Below are positions 6,176 to 14,700 of a stretch of 22,989 nt of DNA, piece by piece. Position 1 is the stretch's first letter, and each line of letters starts with the position of its first letter. The notes under the pieces were generated by a model. It was not told where the DNA came from, did not search any database, and was given only the letters and a program-made list of their open reading frames with translations. Origin of the DNA: a virus; the IMG/VR virus record IMGVR_UViG_3300034198_006976, positions 1 to 22,989 of that record; one strand, 5' to 3'. Made by a program: the position numbers and the translations under genes.

Positions 6176-6955
6176 ATGAAAAGAGAATATGTATTTATGG
6201 AAAATAACGAAGATGGTTTTGAAACTGAATCAGAGCCAACAACGCCGAATACCCCTGAAGTAGAGATCCCAAATCAATCGGATCTTACAGAGGCTATTCA
6301 AAAAGCTAGAAAACAAGAAAAAGATAAGTTATATCCTCAACTAGAAAAGTTACAGGAAGAAATTTCTATTCTTCGCAAAGAGCGTGAAGAACAAGCTGCT
6401 AGAGAAGCGGAAAAACAGGCTAAACGCCATGAACGTGAAGCACAGCGGCTTGCTGAAAAAAAGGCTCAAGAAGAAGACGAAATGTCTTTTAAACAACTTC
6501 TAAAAACTAAAGAAGATGAATGGGCAGCAAAGCTTGAGGCAGAGCGCCAAGAGCGAGAGCGCACATTTGCACTTCTTCAGCGTGAACGTGAGTATCAAGA
6601 GCTAGACACATACCGCCGTCAGCGTATTGACCAAGAACGTGACAATGTACTTCCTGAATTATTAGATTTAATTCAGGGTGGAACTAAAGACGAGATAGAG
6701 CAGAGCGTCTTAGTTATGAAAGATCGCTCTGCTAAAATCCTGGACTCTGTTGCGTCAGTGGCACAGCAGAGTCGTAAGGAACAAGTAGGAACTAGAATTA
6801 CAGTTCCTGCGTCTGGACCCCTCGACAACAATATGGACCAACGATCATATACACCGGAAGACATCTCTAAGATGCCAATGGACGAATACATCAAAAATCG
6901 CTCAAAACTTTTGGGCAACAGTAATAACCGTGGACAGGGATTGTTCGGTAACTAA
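6176..6955 (+). CDS. Capsid scaffolding protein
   Basis: The 259-residue protein directly precedes the major capsid gene, the usual place of scaffolds. It opens with an acidic Pro/Thr-rich segment (residues ~8-35). A long charged coiled coil follows (~38-150, full of REAEKQAKRHEREAQRLAEK-like heptads), then a helical region with DNVLPELLDLIQGG. The C-terminus is short and conserved-looking (YTPEDISKMPMDEYIKNRSK, then LLG), the kind of helix that contacts the shell protein. No protease domain is present, so removal from the head would need an exit or another protease. The ATG at 6176 lacks a good ribosome site. The ATG at 6197, with AAAGAGA about 10 bases before it, is an equally likely start and gives MENNEDG. 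The call rests on position and architecture. Confidence 0.8.
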   Translation: MKREYVFMENNEDGFETESEPTTPNTPEVEIPNQSDLTEAIQKARKQEKDKLYPQLEKLQEEISILRKEREEQAAREAEKQAKRHEREAQRLAEKKAQEEDEMSFKQLLKTKEDEWAAKLEAERQERERTFALLQREREYQELDTYRRQRIDQERDNVLPELLDLIQGGTKDEIEQSVLVMKDRSAKILDSVASVAQQSRKEQVGTRITVPASGPLDNNMDQRSYTPEDISKMPMDEYIKNRSKLLGNSNNRGQGLFGN

Positions 6956-6990
6956 CCTAACCTATCAACGCTCTTGAAAGGAGCAAATAA

Positions 6991-8106
6991 ATGGCGTCAG
7001 CTATTACAGGTTCGGGCCAGCTTGCTGGAGCCCCTACCGCTTATTCGGGTTCTAATAGTCAGCTATCGCAGGCTATTCAAACCATCTGGTCAAAGGAAAT
7101 CCTTTTCCAGGCAATGCCAATTCTACGCTTCGAGCAGTTTGCTGTTAAGAAAACTGAACTTGGTGTAGCTCCTGGTCTTCGTGTTAACTTCCTACGTTAC
7201 AAGAACTTTGATGTAGTGGCTTCTCCACTTACTGAAGGTGTACGTATGACCACTAACGCTTTGACTGCAGAGCAGATTGCTATTACTGTTGCAGAGCACG
7301 GTTATGCTGTCGCTGTTTCGGAGCTTCTATTGAACGCTTCGTTTGACGACATCATGGCTTCGGCTTCACGTCTTCTAGGTCGCCACATGGCACAGTACCT
7401 AGACCTCCAGGCACGTAACACTCTTGCAGCTGCTACCTCAGCTGTCTATGGTTATGACCGTTCAGGTTTCTCAGCATCAACTACCTTCAACACTTATGCT
7501 GAAGGTACTGTAGGTACTTCGCTTGCTTCACTAACTGGTCAGTTTAAGCTAACCACTGGTGCAATCAAGGATGCTGCTCTTACTCTTGCTAGTAAGAACA
7601 TTCCACGTCTAGGTGAGACCTACGTCCAGTTCATTCACCCTAAGCAGTCACGTGACCTTCGTTCAAACCCAGAGTTTATCGAAGTTACCAAGTATGCTGC
7701 CCCAGGTAACTTTATGCTAGGTGAGATTGGCCGTCTATATGACGTCGTATTCATCGAGACCACTCAGGTTAACAAGCTAACTAGCAGTGTAGCAGTTGAC
7801 TACAGCTCACTAGTTGGTACTGTTGCTGACCAGACCGGTGTTCCTGTAAAGGCTAACACTGGCCCAGGTCTTGGTGGTAACCCTGAGAACTCAGGTGCAA
7901 CTGCAACTTCTGGTACTCCAGGTGCAGATGTCTACGAGTCAATCATGATTGGTGACAACGCATTTGGTCACGCAATCAGCCTTCCAGTTGAGCTTCGTGA
8001 TGGCGGTGTTCTAGACTTTGGTCGTGAGCATGCTCTAGCATGGTACTCAATCTGGGGTCTTGGTGTGATCACCGACCAGGCTATTGTTAAGGTTTACACC
8101 AACTAA
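6991..8106 (+). CDS. Major capsid protein (N4-gp56-like, HK97 fold)
   Basis: This is the main shell subunit. The 371-residue protein has AAAGGAG 7 bases before ATG. It reads as the N4-gp56 family: IWSKEILFQAMPILRFEQFA near 32-51, then GLRVNFLRYKNF and PLTEGVRMTTNALTAEQI (E-loop and spine region). The spine helix DDIMASASRLLGRHMAQYLD follows, then YVQFIHPKQSRDLRSNPEF, GNFMLGEIGRLYDVVFIETT and a C-terminal IMIGDNAFGHAI. A Gly/Asn/Thr-rich insertion at ~275-310 (NTGPGLGGNPENSGATATSG) may be a surface loop or small insertion domain. Codons are strongly biased (CGT, AAG, GAG, AAC, TTC/GAC frequent), unlike the fibre genes, as expected for very high expression. Scaffold lies upstream and a strong terminator downstream. 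Confidence 0.92.
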   Translation: MASAITGSGQLAGAPTAYSGSNSQLSQAIQTIWSKEILFQAMPILRFEQFAVKKTELGVAPGLRVNFLRYKNFDVVASPLTEGVRMTTNALTAEQIAITVAEHGYAVAVSELLLNASFDDIMASASRLLGRHMAQYLDLQARNTLAAATSAVYGYDRSGFSASTTFNTYAEGTVGTSLASLTGQFKLTTGAIKDAALTLASKNIPRLGETYVQFIHPKQSRDLRSNPEFIEVTKYAAPGNFMLGEIGRLYDVVFIETTQVNKLTSSVAVDYSSLVGTVADQTGVPVKANTGPGLGGNPENSGATATSGTPGADVYESIMIGDNAFGHAISLPVELRDGGVLDFGREHALAWYSIWGLGVITDQAIVKVYTN

Positions 8107-8116
8107 CAAAGCTAGC

Positions 8117-8153
8117 GTAAGGGGGCGGAGTTCGCTCCGTCCCCTTACTTTTT
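8117..8153 (+). terminator. Strong rho-independent terminator after the capsid gene
   Basis: GTAAGGGGGCGGAG (8117-8130) pairs with CTCCGTCCCCTTAC (8135-8148) over 14 bp with one G-T wobble. A TTCG tetraloop closes it and five T residues follow (8149-8153). It probably separates the capsid transcript from the genes downstream. Confidence 0.92.
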
Positions 8154-8181
8154 ACCACATCTAATAAGGAGAAAAAACATC

Positions 8182-8556
8182 GTGGCAAATAACCCAACAA
8201 GCCCACTAGACGCTACCGGCCGTGCAGTGGAAGATGCAGCAAAAAAGAATGCTGCAGAATTAAAAAGACGAAAAGATGAGATTTCTATATCTCGTGCTGC
8301 TGAAGAAGAACTTTTAGAAACTGCAGTATTTGATCCAAAACGTCCAGATCAACCTATCATTATTGATGAAATTGAAACAGTAGGCATTACTACTGCTTCT
8401 AAAAAAACTACTATTATCCGTACTATTACTGACATTGAGCAGATGACTTATGGTGTTGGAAATACCTTTGATTTCAAGGCCGGTGTCAAATACGAGGTTC
8501 CAGTCGACCTTGCTGATTACCTAGAGCGCCTTGGTTATATTTGGAGACCTAACTAA
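8182..8556 (+). CDS. Small unknown head-proximal protein
   Basis: The 124-residue product starts at GTG 8182 with AAGGAGA 9 bases before it. The first half is a charged, probably helical region rich in Ala, Lys and Glu (residues ~15-50). The second half looks like a compact mixed fold with TITDIEQMTYG, FDFKAGVKYEVPVDLADYL and a final LGYIWRPN. I do not recognise a named family. Such proteins between the capsid and adaptor genes are common in actinobacterial siphophages and are usually left as hypothetical or minor head proteins. It sits alone between two strong terminators, so it has separate dosage from both the capsid and adaptor genes. A structural role is inferred from place only. Confidence 0.75.
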   Translation: MANNPTSPLDATGRAVEDAAKKNAAELKRRKDEISISRAAEEELLETAVFDPKRPDQPIIIDEIETVGITTASKKTTIIRTITDIEQMTYGVGNTFDFKAGVKYEVPVDLADYLERLGYIWRPN

Positions 8557-8574
8557 AAGTTATCTTCAAATTCT

Positions 8575-8621
8575 GTCCGTCCTGCTGGTCTGCCAACATC
8601 CTCACAGCAGGGCGGACTTTT
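8575..8621 (+). terminator. Rho-independent terminator
   Basis: GTCCGTCCTGCTG (8575-8587) pairs with CAGCAGGGCGGAC (8605-8617) over 13 bp with one G-T wobble and a 17-base loop. Four T residues follow. It ends the transcript of the small preceding gene. Confidence 0.82.
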
Positions 8622-8685
8622 ACGTTTGGGCTGAATTATTAGCAAATATGCGAGACCATAAAAGTATTAAAATTTCGGAGGAAAT

Positions 8686-9768
8686 GTGGCTTCATTAACA
8701 ACACTAATTGATAGAGTTCGACTAGAACTTGGAGATTTAGGAAAAACTTTTGTCTCTCAATTTGTTGCAGATGGAAGTACTAACCGTTTTAAATTAGATT
8801 ATGCTCCTTTAGATGCAGAGGCAACTTTAATTTTTAAAAATGGTGTAGATATTTCTAGCCATTGTGAAATTGAAGAGCAAACGGGTGTTCTTATTATTGA
8901 CACTGTTCCTGCTGATGGCGATGAGATGACAGTAAGTGGAAAATACTACAGGTACTTTACTCCTACTGAATTAGGAACTATTGTTACTGATTCTGTAAAT
9001 CAACACTCTGCTGGTCACCAAGATTCAATGGGCAGAAAAGTAACTGTAGAATCTTTGCCACAAATTGAAGAATATCCTGTAGCTATTTATGCAGTTACAA
9101 TTGCACTTTATACTTTGGCCACAGATGCATCATTTGACATTGATATTGCAGCGCCTGATGGTGTTAGCATTCCACGATCTGAGCGATATCGTCAGCTAAT
9201 GGACATGGTACAGGCTCGTCAGGCTCAGTATCGGGATCTTTGTGTTCAATTAGGTATTGGACTTTACAAGGTCGATGTCACTTCACTTCGCCGTATTTCT
9301 AAGGCTACAGGTCGCTATGTTCCTGTGTATAAGCCTCAAGAAGTTGACGACCGTTCTTACCCACAGCGTGTACATTCTCCTATGCCTAGTTATGCTGATA
9401 AACCAGCTGCATGGCCTACATCTGGTGGAGAACTTACTGCATATCAAGGTCGTGCATTTAGTACGACTGTACAGTTTACAGGATCGTATGACAACTCAAT
9501 CTCATACGTAGCAAAACTCCTGAATCAGCGTGGCAGTGTTTTGGTCGTTCAAAATTTTACTTTGTCTGTAGTGGGACCAACGAACGGAACCTACACTGCC
9601 ACTTTATCTTTAACATCAGATCAAACACTAAGATTAGCAGAACGCACTTACTGGTCTCTTCAGATTATTGATCCAAATAACACAAACCCTAATAGTGGGT
9701 CTATTCTTCCTGTTGAGATTAAGGGAGATAATTTCTTTACTGTAAGAGTTAGCGATGTAGTTCTATGA
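8686..9768 (+). CDS. Putative head-tail adaptor with C-terminal beta-sandwich domain
   Basis: The 360-residue protein starts at GTG 8686, 4 bases after GGAGG. The first ~210 residues look like a head-tail adaptor of siphophages. They hold an N-terminal helix (LTTLIDRVRLELGDLG), a beta segment (STNRFKLDYAPLDAEATLIF), and a helical half ending in PRSERYRQLMDMVQARQAQYRDLC. After a linker of ~35 residues a separate domain begins near 248 (GGELTAYQGRAFSTTVQFTG). It contains VLNPhage-like beta strands with TYTATLSLTSDQTLRLAE, YWSLQIIDPNN and a final FFTVRVSDVVL. This resembles the BppU/Ig-like modules on receptor-binding baseplate proteins. Such a fusion would display an adhesin from the neck. Its stop overlaps the next gene by ATGA, coupling it to the first fibre gene. 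The adaptor call is moderately sure; the C-terminal domain call is by pattern only. Confidence 0.55.
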   Translation: MASLTTLIDRVRLELGDLGKTFVSQFVADGSTNRFKLDYAPLDAEATLIFKNGVDISSHCEIEEQTGVLIIDTVPADGDEMTVSGKYYRYFTPTELGTIVTDSVNQHSAGHQDSMGRKVTVESLPQIEEYPVAIYAVTIALYTLATDASFDIDIAAPDGVSIPRSERYRQLMDMVQARQAQYRDLCVQLGIGLYKVDVTSLRRISKATGRYVPVYKPQEVDDRSYPQRVHSPMPSYADKPAAWPTSGGELTAYQGRAFSTTVQFTGSYDNSISYVAKLLNQRGSVLVVQNFTLSVVGPTNGTYTATLSLTSDQTLRLAERTYWSLQIIDPNNTNPNSGSILPVEIKGDNFFTVRVSDVVL

Positions 9769-11141
9769 CAAATGTGCCATTACCTGAAAAAGATATTAAT
9801 TTAATTCCTTATAGAGAAGAACCATACAATCCTAATAATTACCCACAACCAGACGCAATATTTCCTCCTCCTTTTATAGACCCTAATGGCCCCCAACCAG
9901 AACTAGATATTGCTTTACTTCCCGGGGTTCCTAGTCAACGTGGTCCAACTGGACCAAGAGGACCTGTGGGACCTGCAGATTCAACAACAAATGTTTTGTA
10001 TGTCTCAAAAACAGGCGATGATAATAATGACGGGTCTACTATCCACAATTCATTTGCTAGTATTAAAGCCGCTTGTGCGGCTGTAACATCAGACTTTACA
10101 ACTATTTTTGTTAAAAGTGGAACTTATACAGAACAAAACCCAGTAACTATTCCAGCTAAAACTTCTATTGTTGGTGATAGTCTTCGTTCAGTAAACATTC
10201 AGCCAGCTAACCCTACTCAAGACATTTTTTATGTAAATAATGGATCTTATGTAAAAGAAGTTACTTTTAGAAACCATGTGTCTCCGGCAGCTGCTATTGC
10301 ATTTCCTCCCACTGGTGCTGGAGTAATTACTGCTAGCCCATATATTTATAACTGCTCATCTATTACTACTACGGGTACTGGTATGCGTATCGATGGTAGT
10401 TTGGCATATGGCGGTAAATCTATGGTTGCCGGACAGTTTACTCAAGTAAATCAAGGTGGAATCGGTATCCACATTATTAATCAGGGATACGCTCAATTAG
10501 TAAGTATTTACACAATTGCCTGTAACTATGGAGTTTGGTGCGAGTCTGGTGGATTTTGTTCTTTGATTGGCTCAGACACTTCTTTTGGTAATTATGGTTT
10601 AGTTGCTGATGGAACTAGCCCATCGCTTTACACAGGATCTACCGCAAGTTTAAGCAAAAGAAGCACCACTATTTCTTTAACTAATTTAACTGCAAGACCA
10701 CGAATTAATAACACTGTTAGATTTTCAAATGACCCATCAAGTCAATTTTATACTGTTGCTAATGTTACTAACTATTCTTCTATAAGCAATACTTGCACAG
10801 TAACTTTACTTGAACCATTATTAAATGATATTCCTAGTGGAGCAGTTAACTTTTATCAAAGAAGTCTTATTACAGCTTCTGGACATACTTTTGAGTATGC
10901 AGGTGCTGGAACAGAATTGGCTACTGCACTTCCACAACTTGGCGGTATTCCTGACCAAACTAAGGAAGTTAGGGAGTTAAATGGTGGCAAAGTTTTCTAT
11001 ACTAGTACTGATCAACGAGGTGACTTCCGTATTGGTAGCGGGCTAACTATTAACCGTGCCTCTGGAACTATTGAAGGCGATGCTTTTAATAAGAGTCTTT
11101 TTGCAGTTATGACCCCGTACCTACTAGCCATTGAAGGTTAA
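9765..11141 (+). CDS. Beta-helix fibre protein with collagen-like segment
   Basis: The 458-residue protein is coupled to the adaptor by ATGA. Residues 1-55 are Pro/Asn-rich and probably extended. Three Gly-X-Y triplets follow (GPTGPRGPVGP, ~60-70), a short collagen-like stalk that suggests a trimer. Then comes a right-handed beta-helix start (VLYVSKTGDDNNDGS, ~77-91) with FASIKAACAAV and VKSGTYTE, the pectate-lyase-like pattern of many phage spikes and fibres. The end (KVFYTSTDQRGDFRIGSGL, then NRASGTIEG and DAFNKSLF) closely recalls the ends of structural fibre proteins in T4-like cyanophages. No catalytic residues for a lyase or glycosidase are recognised. Its likely role is a surface fibre that binds or degrades host polysaccharide. 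Placement directly after the adaptor makes neck or collar attachment possible. Confidence 0.75.
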   Translation: MTNVPLPEKDINLIPYREEPYNPNNYPQPDAIFPPPFIDPNGPQPELDIALLPGVPSQRGPTGPRGPVGPADSTTNVLYVSKTGDDNNDGSTIHNSFASIKAACAAVTSDFTTIFVKSGTYTEQNPVTIPAKTSIVGDSLRSVNIQPANPTQDIFYVNNGSYVKEVTFRNHVSPAAAIAFPPTGAGVITASPYIYNCSSITTTGTGMRIDGSLAYGGKSMVAGQFTQVNQGGIGIHIINQGYAQLVSIYTIACNYGVWCESGGFCSLIGSDTSFGNYGLVADGTSPSLYTGSTASLSKRSTTISLTNLTARPRINNTVRFSNDPSSQFYTVANVTNYSSISNTCTVTLLEPLLNDIPSGAVNFYQRSLITASGHTFEYAGAGTELATALPQLGGIPDQTKEVRELNGGKVFYTSTDQRGDFRIGSGLTINRASGTIEGDAFNKSLFAVMTPYLLAIEG

Positions 11142-11142
11142 C

Positions 11143-11412
11143 ATGGAAAAATTTAATGCATCAACTATGCCAGGTAACACGTCATTAACTGTTAAAACTT
11201 TACGTGCTTTTGTAGAAAATTTAATGATTGATGAAATAAACAAAGTTACTGAAGTTCACGGTGCAGAAGTAGCTGAAGTAGTTAAAAATTCTTTGCGCTC
11301 TGTAACTACTTCTATTTTTCATAGTAATCCTGAAGTCCACAAAATTGCGCTAGCAAATCCCACTGCGTTTGATGACGCTATCCAAACTTTATTTGCACTT
11401 GAGGTTAAATAA
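11143..11412 (+). CDS. Small helical protein between fibre genes
   Basis: ATG 11143 with AAGG 5 bases upstream gives 89 residues; a TTG 12 bases earlier lies inside the preceding gene and is less likely. After a short N-terminal segment (NASTMPGNTSLTVKTLRAF) the protein is almost all amphipathic helix, with LMIDEINKVTEVHGAEVAEVV and a C-terminal FDDAIQTLFALEVK. It has no membrane segment, signal peptide or known motif. I do not recognise the family. It sits between two fibre-like genes, two bases after the upstream stop and with a 1-base overlap (TAATG) to the next. An assembly or trimerisation chaperone for a neighbouring fibre is one possible role, but only the position argues for it. Confidence 0.7.
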   Translation: MEKFNASTMPGNTSLTVKTLRAFVENLMIDEINKVTEVHGAEVAEVVKNSLRSVTTSIFHSNPEVHKIALANPTAFDDAIQTLFALEVK

Positions 11413-11741
11413 TGGCTGCATTAAATATATTTAGAACAGTTACTTTAGTTATTACTACTACTACTCAAACTGTTTATACTGCTCCTGATGGTTACACTGG
11501 AATTGTTTTGATGGCTCAAATCTCTAATGTAGGAGCTACTACTGCAAAAGCTACTGTCTCACTTTTTAGAAACGGTGTTGCTACCGAACTTGTAAACGGG
11601 TTTTCAATTCCAGCAAATGACGCTTCGTCTGTTACCACAGGTAAACTGGTTTTAGAGACGGGCAACTCTTTGCAAATTGTTTCTGATACTAATAATGCTT
11701 TGAAGCTAACTCTTTCTATTTTGGAGAGTGCTAATGGCTAA
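11412..11741 (+). CDS. Small beta-rich virion protein, cyanophage-like
   Basis: The 109-residue protein starts with a TAATG overlap. It is a single all-beta domain: VITTTTQTVYTAPDGYTGIVLMAQISN, then ATVSLFRNGVATELVNGFSI, PANDASSVTTGKLVLETGNSL, and a final LKLTLSILESANG. This pattern (TAP-x-GYTGIVLMAQ, PANDA, LVLETGDxL, LSILES) is familiar from structural proteins of T4-like cyanophages, where its function is not settled. No catalytic motif is visible. It is likely a virion fibre accessory or tip domain for the neighbouring beta proteins. It overlaps the next gene by 8 bases, so its amount should be tied to the giant fibre that follows. Identification is by pattern only. Confidence 0.75.
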   Translation: MAALNIFRTVTLVITTTTQTVYTAPDGYTGIVLMAQISNVGATTAKATVSLFRNGVATELVNGFSIPANDASSVTTGKLVLETGNSLQIVSDTNNALKLTLSILESANG

Positions 11742-14700
11742 ACTTGTTTCAGGTAAGGTCAAGAAAACTCCACCTACTCAAGTTTCTGCAGACCGTTACA
11801 ATTTTATTAGCCTAGACCAGGTAGAGCCTGACTTAGGTGTTCCCGATACTTCTGGTAAAGTTTTATCGTCAACTACTGCAGGAGTTAGAAGTTGGATTAA
11901 CCCAACATCTTTAACTGTAGTTTCCCCAATTACAAATGCAGGTAATGCATCTATTGGTCAATACATTTTAGGAATTGACCAAACTTTATTGCAGATTACT
12001 ACTTCCCAAGTCACTGGGTTAAACACGGCTTTAGCTACCAAAGCTAATCTTTCAGGAGCTGCTTTTACTGGAGGAATTACAGGAACTACTGCTAGTTTTT
12101 CTGGTGATTTATCTGTATCAGGTAACTTTACTGTTAGTGGCACTCAAACAATCATTAACACCACTAACTTGGCAGTTAATGACTCAGTAATTTACCTTTC
12201 ACAAAATCAGTATGCTCTCGATGCTGTAGACATTGGATTCTATGGTGCTTATGGAACTACTGGTGGAACAATCAGCAACCACAAGCACACTGGGCTTGTT
12301 CGTAATCATATTAATGGCACTTGGTATCTATTTTCAAATGGAGTAGAGCCAGCAGACCAAACAGTAGATTTGTCATCAGTTAATTACGATACCCTTAAGC
12401 TTGGCTCTGTAGTAATTAATGGTGGACTTTCAACACAGTTTTTAAAGGCAGATGGCTCATTAGATAGTAGTAGTTATTTAACTACTTCAACTGCAGCAAG
12501 CACTTTTTCCCCAATTAATAACCCTACTTTTACGGGAACTCTTACAGCTCCAATTATTAAAGACAGTGGCCTTACTACCTCTGGTTATGTAACTAACACT
12601 AGTAATGGAACTTTGGGCACAGTTGCCACTATACCTAATACTGGATTGACAAATAGTGCTATTACTATAGGTACTACCCCAATTTCTTTAGGAAATAGTA
12701 GCACTTTTTTATCTGGATTAACATCAGTAACTGCAACTACTTTTACTGGAGCACTTACTGGAAACGCCTCTACCGCTACTACCCTAGCTACTCCCCGTGC
12801 TATAAACGGAGTTAACTTTGACGGTTCTGCAGCTATTACCGTTAAATCTAGCACTACTTATACTTTAGGGTTAACTAACTCTAACCTTACATTTAGTTCT
12901 GGGACTACTTGGGATGGTGGAACCTCTAGCATTACTTTAGGTTTAAATCCCCTATTAAGTAATATTACGTCTATTAATGGAACTAGCATTCCTACTAGTG
13001 GTACTCTGCTTACTTCAGACTTGTTAAGTACAGATAATACTTGGACTAACATTCAAAGGTTTTACCCAGTAAACATTACTAGCTCTGCAGTAAATGTGTA
13101 CGGAAAAGTTTTAACAGCTACAGTAGTTAGCGCTACGGCTAATACTAACGACACAACATTTTCTACGGGCTCCGTTGCTCACTCATTTTCTGTAGGTCAA
13201 TTTGTTACTTTTCCTACTGGGGGTGGTGGTGTTTATGGTCTTCAAACTGGTTTTGGTGCCCCTTTGCCGATTATTTCAGTTACTACTTACACTTTTACTG
13301 TAGGGCTTAGGTCATACTTCAGCTACAGTGGAAGCACTATAACTGCATCTGTTTATCAAAATAACTCAATTTTTAACGTCATTGACGCCTCTGGAAATAC
13401 GGCTGTAGCAGCTACTTCTGATGGCACGTTGACTATTACTAATAAAAATAGACCAGACCTTTCAGCATTAAACGTTGTATCAAATACTGCCATTAGCCCA
13501 AATGCCTTTGCAATTACTAACATTTCTAGTGCTACTGGCACTGGTTATTGGAGAATTACTGCTCCAGGGCACAACATTGTACAGGGACAATACATAACTA
13601 TTGATGGAGTAACTCCAAGTTCGTTTAATGGAAAATATTTAGTTGGTGCCGTAAATAGTGTTACTAATATAATCACTATTTATTATGTTTCTAATTTTAC
13701 TTATGTTTCTGGGGGAACGGTTACAGTAGTTCCTACCGCAGTTAGCATCCGCTCTAATACTGGTAGTAGTTTTTCTATATCAACAACTGGAGGAATATCT
13801 CCATTTACGGTTGACTCCGCAGTTAACTCGCTAACTTCTTTAGCAGTATATGAGTCAGGAACTCCACTTCAACGTCCAGCTCAAATTTGGTACGACTATT
13901 CTAGTAAAAGTATTGGGGGAGTTTCTTCTATCTATGGAAACTATTTAGGAGAATACTCTTCAACAGCTACGCCCACAAACTACTGGAGAATTTCTGACGG
14001 ATTAACCATTAATGGAACAAATGTTATTAATGGTTTTGGAAATGTCACAGGCCCAGTTACTCCTTCAAATACTAACATTACAGTGGCATATGCCACTACT
14101 GGTCCACTTAGTGCTACTTATTTTACAGGTGGGGGAACCGCTACTAACGTATCTGGAACTAGTGGAACTAATCAAATAACAGTAACGTATACAGGTGTTG
14201 TACCTATTGTAGGACAAACTGTTACTGGTACAGGAATACCATCAGGAACTACTGTTACTGCTGTATCTGGAAGTAGCCCATATGCAGTTACTTTGTCATC
14301 TAGTTTAACTGCTGCTGCATCGGGTTCTTATGTATTTTCAGACGCTAATGGTGGTACGGGAGTAGGTTCTTATTTCTATACCTCAACTGGCACTGTTATT
14401 GATGGCAAATCATTTAGCTCTACTGATGTAACTAATGGCACTAGAGTTCTTATAAAAGACCAGGCAGACCCTAAACAAAACGGAATTTATTATTGCTCTG
14501 GTTTTACTGGAAATCTTTACTTTACTAGAGCGACAGATGCTAATAACTCGACTTTTGGTCAACTGTTTACCAATAAACGAGTACAAGTTACAAATGGAAC
14601 AGTAAACACTGGCACTAGTTGGGTGCTATCCTCTTCTGGAACTGCCACTAATACCGTTGTAAAAATTAATACTGATTCAATTGCTTTTACTCCTACAACT

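Noticed and set aside
8622-8685. Promoter between the terminator and the adaptor gene
   Set aside because: TTGGGC and TATGCG are 15 bases apart and match the consensus poorly; no better pair was found.
9765-11141. Active pectate lyase or depolymerase
   Set aside because: The beta-helix entry pattern is clear, but I could not identify a catalytic set of residues, so only a beta-helix fibre is claimed.
11131-11142. TTG start for the small helical gene
   Set aside because: ATG 11143 has AAGG at suitable spacing, and the added residues lie within the previous gene's end.
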